Made by a program: the position numbers and the translations under genes. The notes under the pieces were generated by a model. That model had not been told where the DNA came from. It saw only the letters and a program-made list of their open reading frames with translations, and did no database searches. Of a DNA stretch of 64,000 nucleotides, positions 50,889-60,260 are shown piece after piece (the stretch's first letter is position 1; each line of letters begins with the position of its first letter). Origin of the DNA: CAMTUH01 sp947084935 (GTDB taxonomy: Bacteria; Pseudomonadota; Gammaproteobacteria; Coxiellales; Coxiellaceae); the NCBI GenBank assembly GCA_947084935.1, contig CAMTUH010000006.1:62001-126000 (forward strand). Reading direction: 5' to 3'.

Positions 50889-51210
50889 CGAGCCTACAAC
50901 TAGGAGGGTCTGTAGTGGGCATCCTTGCCCACGAGTAGTCGTCCATGACCAACACAGACCTTAGACTACCTCATCACCAAAAGCCCTATTGTTGAGATAG
51001 GTCTTGAGGCTGTGTTCAGAGCTCACCGAGGACTTCCTTGTCCGCTCACCCAGACCTGCAATCATGGGCTCGCTCAACTTCCCTGTTAAATCAGCTACCC
51101 TAAACACTCACGTTTCCCATCAAGGGACCTTCAATATAACACTCAAGAGCTAGGCGATGAATGTAGCGTGGTCGCAAAAAAACCAATACCACCCAACAGG
51201 CCTTCTCTGA
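50857..51210 (-). ncRNA. Candidate CsrA-titrating small RNA (CsrB/RsmY/RsmZ type)
   Basis: A 795-bp gap without a gene contains a likely minus-strand RNA of about 350 nt. Its promoter is at 51217-51245 and its terminator at 50857-50888. Four stem-loops present A-N-G-G-A-N hexaloops: AGGGAA (51076-51087), AAGGAA (51030-51043), ATGGAC (50937-50950) and AAGGAT (50915-50932, six-bp stem). Hexaloops of this form are the known CsrA/RsmA binding site. Signatures of 6S RNA, tmRNA, RNase P RNA and SRP RNA were looked for and not seen. The exact 5' end is inferred. Confidence 0.6.
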
Positions 51211-51216
51211 GAAACC

Positions 51217-51245
51217 ATATTATCCCTTATGTATCAAAAGTTTAA
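51217..51245 (-). promoter_or_regulatory. Promoter of the candidate ncRNA
   Basis: On the minus strand, -35 TTAAAC (51240-51245), a 17-bp spacer and -10 TAATAT (51217-51222). The start would be near 51210. Confidence 0.45.
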
Positions 51246-51321
51246 AAACAAACTCAGCTCTAGAACATAATCATTTTTGAGAGGATTTCTGTAGGCAAAA
51301 TAAGACAATGCTTACATTTTC

Positions 51322-51339
51322 AGAAAGCATTCTCTCACA
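51322..51339 (-). promoter_or_regulatory. GacA/LetA-like upstream activating site
   Basis: On the minus strand TGTGAG-N6-CTTTCT resembles the GacA box TGTAAG-N6-CTTACA (9 of 12 positions, exact spacing). It lies about 110-130 bp upstream of the inferred RNA start. The rest of 51246-51648 is AT-rich and holds nothing else recognised. Confidence 0.35.
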
Positions 51340-51648
51340 AACTGGTGAACCCTTTGGCGGAACGCCTAGGCCCTTAAATGAGAACGTAAAAGCATATTAT
51401 CATACCCGCAAAAGAATGGAAGAGGTGAAAAGCAGTTTTTATAAAAAATCTTAAAATTTTTTTTAGTTTGAAAAAATTTCAACCAGGATGACAAAAAATG
51501 AGCTGGATTTTTTTAAACCATCCGTTTCCGTTGCTGAAATTATTTTAGACGACGGACAAAAATTCACCGCAATAAATTTTTAAAATTTAAAATAATCTTC
51601 CGCAAAATAAAACTGTGTAAAAAATTAAAAACACCTTTCTAAGTGCCT

Positions 51649-53247
51649 TTAATGCGAAATAATCTTCACCTTCGCACGATTACGCGCACCTGTTGCGTAG
51701 AGTTGATATTCCAGCGTACCCATCTGCGTACGCATGCTTTGTTGCAATTGAGCAATTTCTTTGGGATTCGCTTTCGAATAATCCGGAAATTGAATCCCAA
51801 TTAATTGAACCACCGCCGTATCACCATCAGGTAACACCGCCGTCGTCACGTTGCCATTTTTTGCTAACGTCAATGAAAATGCCGCAGAAAGTACTGGCGA
51901 AGGCGTATTTTTATCGTTGCGAAGCACCAGAGATTTTGTTTGCACCGACACGCGATTTTCTCGCGCGACGTTCTGGATCGATTTTCCTTGCTGAATTTCC
52001 GTTTGCATTTGATTGGCCAACACTGCCGATTTTGCTTGAGCTAACTGTTGTACCAACTGCTGTTGAATGCGCTGCGACACTTCCGACAGAGGAGGTATTC
52101 GACTCGGCACGTGCTCTTTAACGCGAATCACCACTGTACTGCCATCATTCAACTCAATTGGATCGCTGTTATTTCCCTGCGCCAAAACCAAATCACTAAA
52201 CGCTGCCGCGACAACTTTTTGATTGGCAGCAATACCGTTTGTTAATCCTTGTTGCGTAAATAACGGCGTCGTTTGCACGGTCACGTGCAAAGACCGCGCT
52301 GCGGGTTCTAACGTAGTCGGGTTGGTATACGTCAAGTTGGACAATTCATCATTTTGTTTGGCTAACAACGCGCTGACTTTTTGCTGCATCAGCGCTTTTT
52401 CAATTTCTGCTTTGACTTCACTTAAGGGACGTGTTTTCGCTGACCCAGACACCAGTACACGGAAATTACTTTGATTATTTTCATAATACTGTTTGATTTC
52501 AGTATCACTGACACGTGCCTTTTGGATTGCCTGACTGGGTGATAACAAAATGTATTCAATACTGACTTTTTCCGGTGTTTTAAAGGACGCTTGATGCTGC
52601 TGGTAATACTGGTTGATCATCTCGGACGTAGCGTGAACCTCGCTCTTAAATTGAGAACTCGGTACGATGGCGTAAACAAAATTGCGACGCTGATACAACA
52701 AGCGGTAACCCTGCTTCAACTCATTTGGCAACACGAAGGCCGTGCTCATAATCCCTGCCCGAAGCTGATTCATGATAAGTGTATTTGCCATACGCGACAT
52801 AAACTGAGCCGACGTCAATGAATTGACATACAGCAACTGCTGATAACGTTCTGGCGAAAATACACCGTTTTCTTGAAATTCCGGTAAGCCAGTAATTAAT
52901 TCATCTACTTGATTAGAGCTAACTTGAAAACCCGCCTTTTTAGCCGAGTTAAGCAGGACGCTATCGAGAATTAAACTTTGCAGCGTGTATTGTTTTAATT
53001 GCTGACTTTCTGCCGGAGTCAACGCTTTCTTTGTCTTTTGGGCATACTCACGCTGCAATTGTTGGAACGCGGTGTTTAATTCATTCTCCGTGATTTTATC
53101 TCCATTGACTTTCGCCACGGTGCTGCTCGACCCATTCCCATCACTTAAGTAATATTGAATTCCCCACAACACAAATGAAGCAGAAATCACGGCGATAATG
53201 GCGCCAGCAATCCAACCCTTGATGTGTTCGTGCATGTTTTGCAGCAT
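51649..53247 (-). CDS. ppiD: PpiD-like periplasmic folding factor lacking the parvulin domain
   Basis: 532 residues. One N-terminal membrane helix (about 12-30) is followed by a SurA/PpiD N-terminal chaperone domain (VAKVNGDKITENELNTAFQQ, about 44-200) and C-terminal PpiD repeats (PLSEVKAEIEKAL near 274; PLSEVSQRIQQQL later). In canonical PpiD (about 620 residues) a parvulin prolyl isomerase domain lies between YYxxNxxxF and the first PLSEV segment. Here they are joined near residue 264. It is probably a membrane-bound chaperone without isomerase activity. Confidence 0.88.
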   Translation of the reverse strand: MLQNMHEHIKGWIAGAIIAVISASFVLWGIQYYLSDGNGSSSTVAKVNGDKITENELNTAFQQLQREYAQKTKKALTPAESQQLKQYTLQSLILDSVLLNSAKKAGFQVSSNQVDELITGLPEFQENGVFSPERYQQLLYVNSLTSAQFMSRMANTLIMNQLRAGIMSTAFVLPNELKQGYRLLYQRRNFVYAIVPSSQFKSEVHATSEMINQYYQQHQASFKTPEKVSIEYILLSPSQAIQKARVSDTEIKQYYENNQSNFRVLVSGSAKTRPLSEVKAEIEKALMQQKVSALLAKQNDELSNLTYTNPTTLEPAARSLHVTVQTTPLFTQQGLTNGIAANQKVVAAAFSDLVLAQGNNSDPIELNDGSTVVIRVKEHVPSRIPPLSEVSQRIQQQLVQQLAQAKSAVLANQMQTEIQQGKSIQNVARENRVSVQTKSLVLRNDKNTPSPVLSAAFSLTLAKNGNVTTAVLPDGDTAVVQLIGIQFPDYSKANPKEIAQLQQSMRTQMGTLEYQLYATGARNRAKVKIISH

Positions 53248-53275
53248 TCAGAGTATTCGCCTAACGTTATTCAAG

Positions 53276-53352
53276 TGGCGGAGTGGACGGGACTCGAACC
53301 CGCGACCCCCGGCGTGACAGGCCGGTATTCTAACCAACTGAACTACCACTCC
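53276..53352 (-). tRNA. tRNA-Asp (anticodon GUC)
   Basis: 77 nt with CCA encoded. The acceptor stem GGAGUGG pairs with CCACUCC and the anticodon loop is CUGUCAC. It is on the minus strand directly upstream of ppiD, next to tRNA-Val. Confidence 0.97.
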
Positions 53353-53410
53353 TTAAAACCCGAGGCTAGATACTAGAGACTCCATGGGAAGCTTGTCAAC
53401 TTACCCGTGG

Positions 53411-53486
53411 TGGTGGGTGCTGAGGGATTCGAACCCCCGACATTCGCCTTGTAAGGGCGACGCTCTACCAACTGAGCTAAGCACCC
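53411..53486 (-). tRNA. tRNA-Val (anticodon UAC)
   Basis: 76 nt with CCA encoded. The acceptor stem GGGUGCU pairs with AGCACCC and the anticodon loop is CUUACAA. It lies between the hupB terminator and tRNA-Asp on the minus strand. Confidence 0.97.
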
Positions 53487-53492
53487 GCTTAT

Positions 53493-53522
53493 GAAAAAAA
53501 AGCCCCAGACAATGCTGGGGCT
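53493..53522 (-). terminator. Intrinsic terminator of hupB
   Basis: AGCCCCAG-ACAATG-CTGGGGCT (53501-53522) is followed on the minus strand by eight T residues. It lies 35 bases after the hupB stop and before tRNA-Val. Confidence 0.9.
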
Positions 53523-53556
53523 GAAAAGATAGCTTATGTAGTCAGCCGAATCAAGA

Positions 53557-53832
53557 TTATTTGTTGACGGCCTCTTTGAGTTTCTTTCCCGCTCGGAATC
53601 GGGCTACGGTAGCCGCAGGAATTTGCATGGTTTGGCCGGTTTGGGGATTACGCCCCGTTCGCGCCGCACGATGACTCGTGGTAAAGCTTCCGAATCCCAC
53701 TAGCACAACGTCTTTGCCGTCGCGCAACGAGCCTGTGATGGCATCCACAAACGCATCCAAAGCACGCGCTGCTGCATTTTTAGAAATGTCGGCAGACTGC
53801 GCCATAGCTTCAATTAACTCATTCTTATTCAT
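53557..53832 (-). CDS. hupB: DNA-binding protein HU
   Basis: 91 residues, a dimeric nucleoid protein that bends DNA. The HU/IHF signature [20 protein letters not shown] with the DNA-intercalating Pro of the beta arm is present. It is monocistronic: strong promoter upstream and terminator downstream. Confidence 0.96.
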   Translation of the reverse strand: MNKNELIEAMAQSADISKNAAARALDAFVDAITGSLRDGKDVVLVGFGSFTTSHRAARTGRNPQTGQTMQIPAATVARFRAGKKLKEAVNK

Positions 53833-53914
53833 TTAAGATTCCCTCTTGATAGTTCCATGAATCACCGAAGAATTTAGAACAGGCAAAGCCCACAACCCTC
53901 CGTGTTTAGACATG

Positions 53915-53944
53915 TTATACCAACAGCGTTCCATGACTGTCAAG
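53915..53944 (-). promoter_or_regulatory. Promoter of hupB
   Basis: On the minus strand, consensus -35 TTGACA (53939-53944), 18-bp spacer and -10 TATAAC (53915-53920). The 5' leader would be about 75 bases. Confidence 0.8.
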
Positions 53945-53953
53945 GAAAAGGCT

Positions 53954-55387
53954 TTATTTCACGCCCCCGACGGTTAATCCCTCTACTTTGATCGTTGGTT
54001 GACCAACGCCAACGGGAACGTTTTGCCCATCTTTCCCACAATTACCAATGCCACGATCCAATTCTAAATCGTTTCCAACCAGTGAAACTTTCGTTAAAAC
54101 ATCGAGGCCGTTTCCAATCAGTGTTGCCCCTTTGACTGGTCGAGTGATTTTCCCATTTTCAATTAAATACGATTCACTGGTTGAAAAAACAAAATTCCCG
54201 GAAGTGATGTCCACTTGCCCACCCGAAAAATCGACCGCATACAAACCTTTTTTCACGGAAGCGATAATTTCATTCGGATCGTGTTTTCCTGGTAATAAAT
54301 AGGTATTCGTCATGCGCGGTATCGGCAAATGTGCGTACGACTCTCGGCGTCCATTACCGGTTAACGGCATTTTCATTAATGCGGCGTTGTGGCGATCTTG
54401 CATATAATTTTTTAAAATGCCATCTTCGATTAGAACCGTTTTTTGCGTAACGGTTCCTTCGTCATCCATACTCAACGAACCACGGCGCTCCAACAACGTT
54501 CCATCATCCACAATCGTACACAGCGAAGAAGCAACCCGTTTGCCCAAATGCCCCGAAAATATGGAACTTCCTTTACGATTAAAATCCGCCTCTAAACCGT
54601 GTCCAATCGCTTCGTGCAACAATACCGCTGGCCAGCCAGGCCCCAATACCACCGTCATCGTTCCCGCGGGCGCGGGACCCGCTTCTAACGCCACACACGC
54701 TTGTCGCACTGCTTTATCCACGTAGGTGGTGGCCGCCTCTAAAATCCGATCATAACCATAACGCCCACCACCTCCACCCGTTCCCTGTTCGCGTCTACCC
54801 CCTTGTTCCGCAATAACGCGAACACTTAAATTGACTAAGGGCCGAACATCCGCCGCAACGACACCGTCGCTATTTAAAATCAACACGACTTCGTGTTCCG
54901 CCGAGAGATCAATAATGACTTGCTGCACGCGCGGATCTTTTTTACGGGCGTATTCATCCAGTCGTCTCAATAAAGCGACTTTTTCCCCGTCGTCGATGGT
55001 TTGCAAGGGATTTAAAGGACGATATAACGCTCGAATCGATTGATCTCGCTCAGGAGGAATGAGTGCCGATGAATTATTCTGTGCAATACTTTTTGCGGAA
55101 CGTGCGGCTTGCTCCAGCGCTTTTACGCTGATGTCATCCGCGTACGCAAATCCGGTTTTTTCACCGCTGATAACGCGCAACCCAAAACCACGGTCTAAAC
55201 TAAAATCGCTGTCTTTTACGATACCGTCTTCTAACGACCAATTTTCTTCTTGAATACACTGAAAAAACACGTCGGCACTGTCGATGGATCGCCCCATCGC
55301 GTGCCCCAGGATTTTTTCCACGTCATGCGTACCCAGAGCCTCAGGGGCTAATAACGAATCCGTAGCCATTTTTATAAGATCGGTCAT
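53954..55387 (-). CDS. tldD: Metalloprotease TldD
   Basis: 477 residues. With TldE (PmbA) it forms a zinc protease that degrades unfolded or modified peptides. The HExxxH motif is HEAIGH (258-263). The N-terminal fold and the C-terminal GNCGKDGQNVPVGVGQPTI segment are typical. It follows yhdP by 48 bases, as is common in Gammaproteobacteria. Confidence 0.96.
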   Translation of the reverse strand: MTDLIKMATDSLLAPEALGTHDVEKILGHAMGRSIDSADVFFQCIQEENWSLEDGIVKDSDFSLDRGFGLRVISGEKTGFAYADDISVKALEQAARSAKSIAQNNSSALIPPERDQSIRALYRPLNPLQTIDDGEKVALLRRLDEYARKKDPRVQQVIIDLSAEHEVVLILNSDGVVAADVRPLVNLSVRVIAEQGGRREQGTGGGGGRYGYDRILEAATTYVDKAVRQACVALEAGPAPAGTMTVVLGPGWPAVLLHEAIGHGLEADFNRKGSSIFSGHLGKRVASSLCTIVDDGTLLERRGSLSMDDEGTVTQKTVLIEDGILKNYMQDRHNAALMKMPLTGNGRRESYAHLPIPRMTNTYLLPGKHDPNEIIASVKKGLYAVDFSGGQVDITSGNFVFSTSESYLIENGKITRPVKGATLIGNGLDVLTKVSLVGNDLELDRGIGNCGKDGQNVPVGVGQPTIKVEGLTVGGVK

Positions 55388-55435
55388 TGCACCATGATAG
55401 GCGAAATCTTACACGGGACACAAGATTATCCGGGC

Positions 55436-58400
55436 TTATTTGTCATGCGCCGCTGCGGTTTCCTGAGGTTTTGGCAATTGAACGATATCGGGTTTATTCC
55501 AGGAACCCGAAATGCGGTAATCCATTTCCGCAGCCTTGCCCACGTGCGGGGCTAAAATTTTATTGGCGACCCACGTAATGGCACCGGCGATGGGGCCGCC
55601 CGTCAACCCCACGATCAACGGCAAACTCGACGTCACGTTCGGGACCACTTGTAATTGCAAATCATAAGTTTTTTGCGGAAATCCTACGCCGCCCTTAATT
55701 TGAACCCACGCCACTGAACCTACCAAAGAAGAATTTTCAGTCTTGGCAGCCCCATTTTTAATAGAAAAATCTCCCTTCAATAAATCAAATGCGAAACCTT
55801 TTTTTGTTAAATTGACAAGATTCATCGGTAATTTTGGAAGGGATTGCAAGCTAAACAAATTTAATAATCGCCCAAACCCCAACTCCGCCGACGCGCTGTC
55901 GGCGATTTGAGTAATGCGTCCATCTCTAAAATCAATATTGACCGCGCCGTTCAATCGAGCGGCTGTAAACTGTTGCGGCGACCCCGGCCATTCCAACGCA
56001 AAACGCGCCGTCCCCTCGCCTCCTTCCAACACTTGAGTCACCTGCCAATCTTTCAGCGCAGTTCCCAAATTACGACTGCTGAGCTGCCCAAACACCGTGG
56101 TTTGTGGTTCGCCTTGTTTGTATTGCCACGTCCCAACCGCTTGAACCTGCATCAGCGGCGTCACCATGCTGAGATTTTCAAACTGCACGCCGGTGTCAAT
56201 GGGTTTTGTTTTAAGACGGATATTTCCGAGGGTTTTATCACCGTAATGAAAATCGTTAATCGCCACGTCTAACGGCGGAAGACGGCGAGGATCAATGGAT
56301 TGTTCGGTTTGTTTATTCGCGGGTAAATACAGCCGTGAAAATCGACCGCGCCACGTTTTACTGTGATCATCGGGAATAACGAGATTTCCCACCACGTCTG
56401 AATTTTGCATCGTCAAATTCCACGCTTGAGTAACGCGCATTAAACTCAAATAAACTTTGGATAATGCGTAGGAATTAAATTTCAACTGATCGATGGTCAG
56501 TTCAATACTTCGAATCGCCGCGTCCAGCGGCCTTGCTGTTTTCGAAATAAAATAATTCTTCCAATCGTCCCAATTAATTTCATCGAATTGCCCGGTAATC
56601 AGAAGCCCGGGAACAGTTTGGAGATGTGCCTTACCCGAACCAAAGTGCAATTCTCCCGAGATCAATTGCGATCGATTATCTTTTTTATCTACGGTCAGCG
56701 CCGCCGATAAATTATCCCCATACTGCAGCGTGACGTTTAAGGGTTTTTTTCGAAATAAAGACAGATTCATTACCAAGGGCCGTGTTTCATCGGCCGTTTT
56801 TCCGTACGGGGACGGCAAATTCACGCGGACACCGGACAAATCGGAAGCGATACTCAAACTGTTTCCCAAGGGGGAATTATCGTCGCGGATTTTTAACAAC
56901 GCCCGGTAACTGCTCATACCATCAAAATATTTTTGAACCGGTATCCCGTATTGCTGGGATAATTGAGCAATCGCTACGTGCCCACCGATATTCAGCTGCA
57001 AAACGGGTGATTGACCTTCCGGATTTAACGTGCTGACGTCGATCGTCATGGGCAACCCAAATTCATGCGCAGAAACGTTATTCGCCGTGAGATTGCCGTT
57101 GAGAAAATGAAACTGACCCTGAATATTCGTCAGCGTCGTGTTCCAATTCGTGATGCGCAAATTACCGTCCGGAACCGCTATATTCCCTTCCGAAACTACA
57201 CCGTCTTTCCCGTGCATCAACGGAACAGTGAGCTTCAGTTGCAAGTCCATCGGCCCCCATGTCTGCAGGGTATCGAGTCCTTTCGCAATATCCAGTGGCG
57301 TTTGACGCAGAAATTCCAGTCCATTCGTTAAATCCGTAGTTGAATGCCCTGTCGCCACCAGTTCGGGTTTTTCCAAATCCGGTATCACGCCCTGCATATG
57401 ATCCAGCACGTTATGGTCCACCTCTCCGTGTTCCGCGATAATCCGAAGTTGATTGTTATGAAACGAAACAACCCCACGCATGTTTTGGATAGCCGGCCAC
57501 TGGTGCGCGTAATTCAACGTCAGGTGGTCGTAATTAAGAACGGCGGTAAAATCACCCCCCCCGCGCTCAAAGGGAAATTGATCCCAAGGGCCCTGTATCT
57601 GCGCTACAGCATTCGTGATTTCACCGGCCGGAAACGCCTGTTCAAACCAAAGTCGCAATTCGGGGTTGATGTGGCAGGAAGGGATAATAGACTGAAAGTA
57701 ATTGGTTTCTTCTGCGAATCCCCGAACTTCCGCTAAAGAAATTCGGCCTAAATAAGCCAGCACCGTCGGCTGTTTTTCTGCGTTAATCACGCGCACACCA
57801 AATGAACGCGCGGGCCACGACCGTCCAGCCGAACGCCACGCTACGTGATCCGCGCTAAATTCAAACCCATCCAAAAAACGCTGCCAATATAAATTCGCTG
57901 TAAAACGATTCAGTAAAATGGATTTTCTTTCTTTTGCGACAAGCCCAACGTGATGCGCGTCGACGATGCCTTGTAGTGACTGCAGGCGCCCATCGCGCCA
58001 CTGCACCCACGCTTCGACATTTGAATCGCCACTGGTAATCCGTAAGCGCGTAAAATATTTTTGTAAAAATTTCTCGTCGAGAAGCTGTTTAAACAGGACG
58101 TTTTTCGCGTGTAGATATAAATCCGCACTGAATTGCTTGCCATCCAAATTCGGATTTTTAATATTCAACACGAATCGAAACTTCGTGGGAATCGTTTGCG
58201 ATAAAACAGCAAGACCGGAAACCGTATGGTGCAATAATCCATTAGCAACTTTCAAACGTAAATTTTTTACGGGAATTACAGTTCCATCGGGCCGTCGGTA
58301 ATTCACGTCGATGTCATTGAGTGACACATCCGATTGCGTCAGCATCCACAACAAAATATTTCTCATATCACTTAACTCTGACGATTGGTGATACCGCTTC

Positions 58401-58822
58401 AACTCGGAGATCCCTTTTATCTGCCATTGGCCATCGGAAGTTTCATCCATTTCCAGTCGCACACCGGACAGCGATAAATGTCCCGGCAATAACTGCCAGT
58501 GCAACAGACTTTGAAATAAATTAATGCTGATCGACAATTGCTGAATACGCAACAAAGACTGCCGTCGCGAAGGATCGGTGATCACCACATTTTGAAAGCT
58601 AAGTGCGGGCTCAAATCCGAACCAACCCGCTGTAACCCGCTCAATATGCACGGGTTGGCGCATGGCGCTACTGGCCCATTTTTCAAAATAACCATTGTGT
58701 TGATTGATGGCGGGAATCACTAAACGTGCGATTGTAATTAACAATGCAAATACAATAACGATAATTGCACAAATGGTTCCGAAAACCCTTAAACAACGTA
58801 CTGCTGCATTTTTTAAAATCAT
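55436..58822 (-). CDS. yhdP: YhdP-family AsmA-like envelope protein
   Basis: 1128 residues. One N-terminal membrane helix (about 12-35) is followed by a very long periplasmic region built of repeated beta-groove (RBG/AsmA-like) units. C-terminal motifs are VTLTKKG-like segments and PLIVGLTGGPIAGAITWVA. YhdP with TamB and YdbH supports phospholipid transport to the outer membrane in E. coli. The ATG overlaps the mreD stop by one base. Confidence 0.93.
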   Translation of the reverse strand: MILKNAAVRCLRVFGTICAIIVIVFALLITIARLVIPAINQHNGYFEKWASSAMRQPVHIERVTAGWFGFEPALSFQNVVITDPSRRQSLLRIQQLSISINLFQSLLHWQLLPGHLSLSGVRLEMDETSDGQWQIKGISELKRYHQSSELSDMRNILLWMLTQSDVSLNDIDVNYRRPDGTVIPVKNLRLKVANGLLHHTVSGLAVLSQTIPTKFRFVLNIKNPNLDGKQFSADLYLHAKNVLFKQLLDEKFLQKYFTRLRITSGDSNVEAWVQWRDGRLQSLQGIVDAHHVGLVAKERKSILLNRFTANLYWQRFLDGFEFSADHVAWRSAGRSWPARSFGVRVINAEKQPTVLAYLGRISLAEVRGFAEETNYFQSIIPSCHINPELRLWFEQAFPAGEITNAVAQIQGPWDQFPFERGGGDFTAVLNYDHLTLNYAHQWPAIQNMRGVVSFHNNQLRIIAEHGEVDHNVLDHMQGVIPDLEKPELVATGHSTTDLTNGLEFLRQTPLDIAKGLDTLQTWGPMDLQLKLTVPLMHGKDGVVSEGNIAVPDGNLRITNWNTTLTNIQGQFHFLNGNLTANNVSAHEFGLPMTIDVSTLNPEGQSPVLQLNIGGHVAIAQLSQQYGIPVQKYFDGMSSYRALLKIRDDNSPLGNSLSIASDLSGVRVNLPSPYGKTADETRPLVMNLSLFRKKPLNVTLQYGDNLSAALTVDKKDNRSQLISGELHFGSGKAHLQTVPGLLITGQFDEINWDDWKNYFISKTARPLDAAIRSIELTIDQLKFNSYALSKVYLSLMRVTQAWNLTMQNSDVVGNLVIPDDHSKTWRGRFSRLYLPANKQTEQSIDPRRLPPLDVAINDFHYGDKTLGNIRLKTKPIDTGVQFENLSMVTPLMQVQAVGTWQYKQGEPQTTVFGQLSSRNLGTALKDWQVTQVLEGGEGTARFALEWPGSPQQFTAARLNGAVNIDFRDGRITQIADSASAELGFGRLLNLFSLQSLPKLPMNLVNLTKKGFAFDLLKGDFSIKNGAAKTENSSLVGSVAWVQIKGGVGFPQKTYDLQLQVVPNVTSSLPLIVGLTGGPIAGAITWVANKILAPHVGKAAEMDYRISGSWNKPDIVQLPKPQETAAAHDK

Positions 58823-59310
58823 TAGCTCAGATTAAATCGAAGTTGATAATCGTTTAACAATATCCGTATCCATGGCCACAGCAGACACGTAGTGAAGATC
58901 GGCAACCAATATTTCCACGTAATCGACGACACACCAGATAAAGTCATAATCCAATATTGAATCGCCAGATAAACAATCGTTGAAACGCACACGAGGATGA
59001 GCTGCTGCCACGTAGGAAAGCTTCGAATTTGCGGATGAAACCGTATAAAAAAATAAGCGATGATCGTGAACACAAACGCGTGCTGCCCCAAAACCGTTCC
59101 CGTCAGCAAATCCAAAAATAATCCCACAATAAAAGCCGATACAATACCCACGCGATGTGGCGCTGTAATCATCCACGCTAATAAAATCATGAACCCCCAA
59201 ACCGGCTGATACCACACGGCCCACTGAGGCAACGGCAAAATCACAAGCATCATCCCCGCTAAAAACGTGAGACTGATTAAAATGACGGCTTTAATACCTT
59301 GCGTTTCCAC
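58822..59310 (-). CDS. mreD: Rod shape-determining protein MreD
   Basis: 162 residues with five or six membrane helices. Family features (GFMILLAWMITAPHRVGIVS; LFLDLLTGTVLGQHA) are clear. It is part of the elongasome with MreB, MreC, RodA and PBP2. It lies seven bases after mreC and overlaps yhdP by one base. Confidence 0.95.
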   Translation of the reverse strand: METQGIKAVILISLTFLAGMMLVILPLPQWAVWYQPVWGFMILLAWMITAPHRVGIVSAFIVGLFLDLLTGTVLGQHAFVFTIIAYFFIRFHPQIRSFPTWQQLILVCVSTIVYLAIQYWIMTLSGVSSITWKYWLPIFTTCLLWPWIRILLNDYQLRFNLS

Positions 59311-59317
59311 CGTTGAA

Positions 59318-60178
59318 TCACCGCTTCTTTGGTAATGGCTCTTTTTTCAGCTGATTATGCACCGCTTTTGCCAGTGATGCCTTAACCGGCCACGACATTA
59401 ATACTTGTTGTGATTGATCCAAGTGAGCCGCTGGATCCAGCGTAATAGTCGCAAATCGCTTAACCGGATTATGGTTAATTTCGGATACGGTTCCCACGGG
59501 ATAACCCACCGGATAGACCATGCCCAATCCCGAAGAAATAAACAAATCGCCCTTCTGGATGTCGCTGGTATCGGGCACGTTAATCAGCTCCAATTTACCC
59601 GTATTACCGAGGCCAACGGCAATGGCTCGAATTCCATTCCGATAATTCTGAACCGGAATAGCGCTCTTCGGGTCGGTAATCAGCATCACTCGACTCGTCA
59701 ATGGCCCCACACGAACGACTTGACCTACGACTCCATATGCATCGAGTACCGGCTGACCTACATAGATACGGTATTTTTCCCCTTTATCTACGATAATTTC
59801 TTGCAAATTGGGATCTAAGTCCACGGCTAATAATTGGGCCACTTCAACTCGCCCCCCGATGTGAATATGCGACGTGGACTGCAACAACTCCCGCAATTGA
59901 GCGTTCTCGCGCTCTAATGCCAGTAATTTTTGTAATTTCGATTCCAGCAATAATTCATGCGCGCGCAATCGCGCGTTATCCGCCAACAACTCTTGTTGCG
60001 TGGTAATGCTCGTGGCAATCCAATGCACCGTTTTAATGGGGGCGTTCACCAAGTATTGGATCGGTAACACCACCAACGATAAATCAGATCGGAATTTCTG
60101 AAAAAACAGCGCTTTTTGATCGAAGATCATCAAGGTAACGGCAAAGATCAAACACACGAGTGCTCGTGTGCCCGGCAT
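59318..60178 (-). CDS. mreC: Cell shape-determining protein MreC (start uncertain)
   Basis: 286 residues from ATG 60178: one membrane helix, a coiled coil (about 70-100) and two beta-barrel domains (GVVGQVVRVGPLTSRVMLI; SGLGMVYPVGYPVG). It links MreB to PBP2 in the periplasm. Nine codons upstream an AUU at 60205 has GAGGA seven bases before it. The reading I-KLIFKRSS aligns with E. coli MKPIFSRG, whereas ATG 60178 has no ribosome site. An AUU start is therefore possible. Confidence 0.93.
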   Translation of the reverse strand: MPGTRALVCLIFAVTLMIFDQKALFFQKFRSDLSLVVLPIQYLVNAPIKTVHWIATSITTQQELLADNARLRAHELLLESKLQKLLALERENAQLRELLQSTSHIHIGGRVEVAQLLAVDLDPNLQEIIVDKGEKYRIYVGQPVLDAYGVVGQVVRVGPLTSRVMLITDPKSAIPVQNYRNGIRAIAVGLGNTGKLELINVPDTSDIQKGDLFISSGLGMVYPVGYPVGTVSEINHNPVKRFATITLDPAAHLDQSQQVLMSWPVKASLAKAVHNQLKKEPLPKKR

Positions 60179-60260
60179 GGATGAACGTTTGAAAATCAGC
60201 TTAATGGTTGGATCCTCGCATCAAATAAGTTAAAAACTTATTTTGACTACTACACCCCGT

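Noticed and set aside
50857..51210. Identification as 6S RNA, tmRNA, RNase P RNA or SRP RNA
   Set aside because: Conserved landmarks of these RNAs (tag frame and tRNA-like end, GAGGAAAGTCC, the SRP GGAAG/GCAG loop) were not seen; the GGA hexaloops fit a CsrA-binding RNA better.
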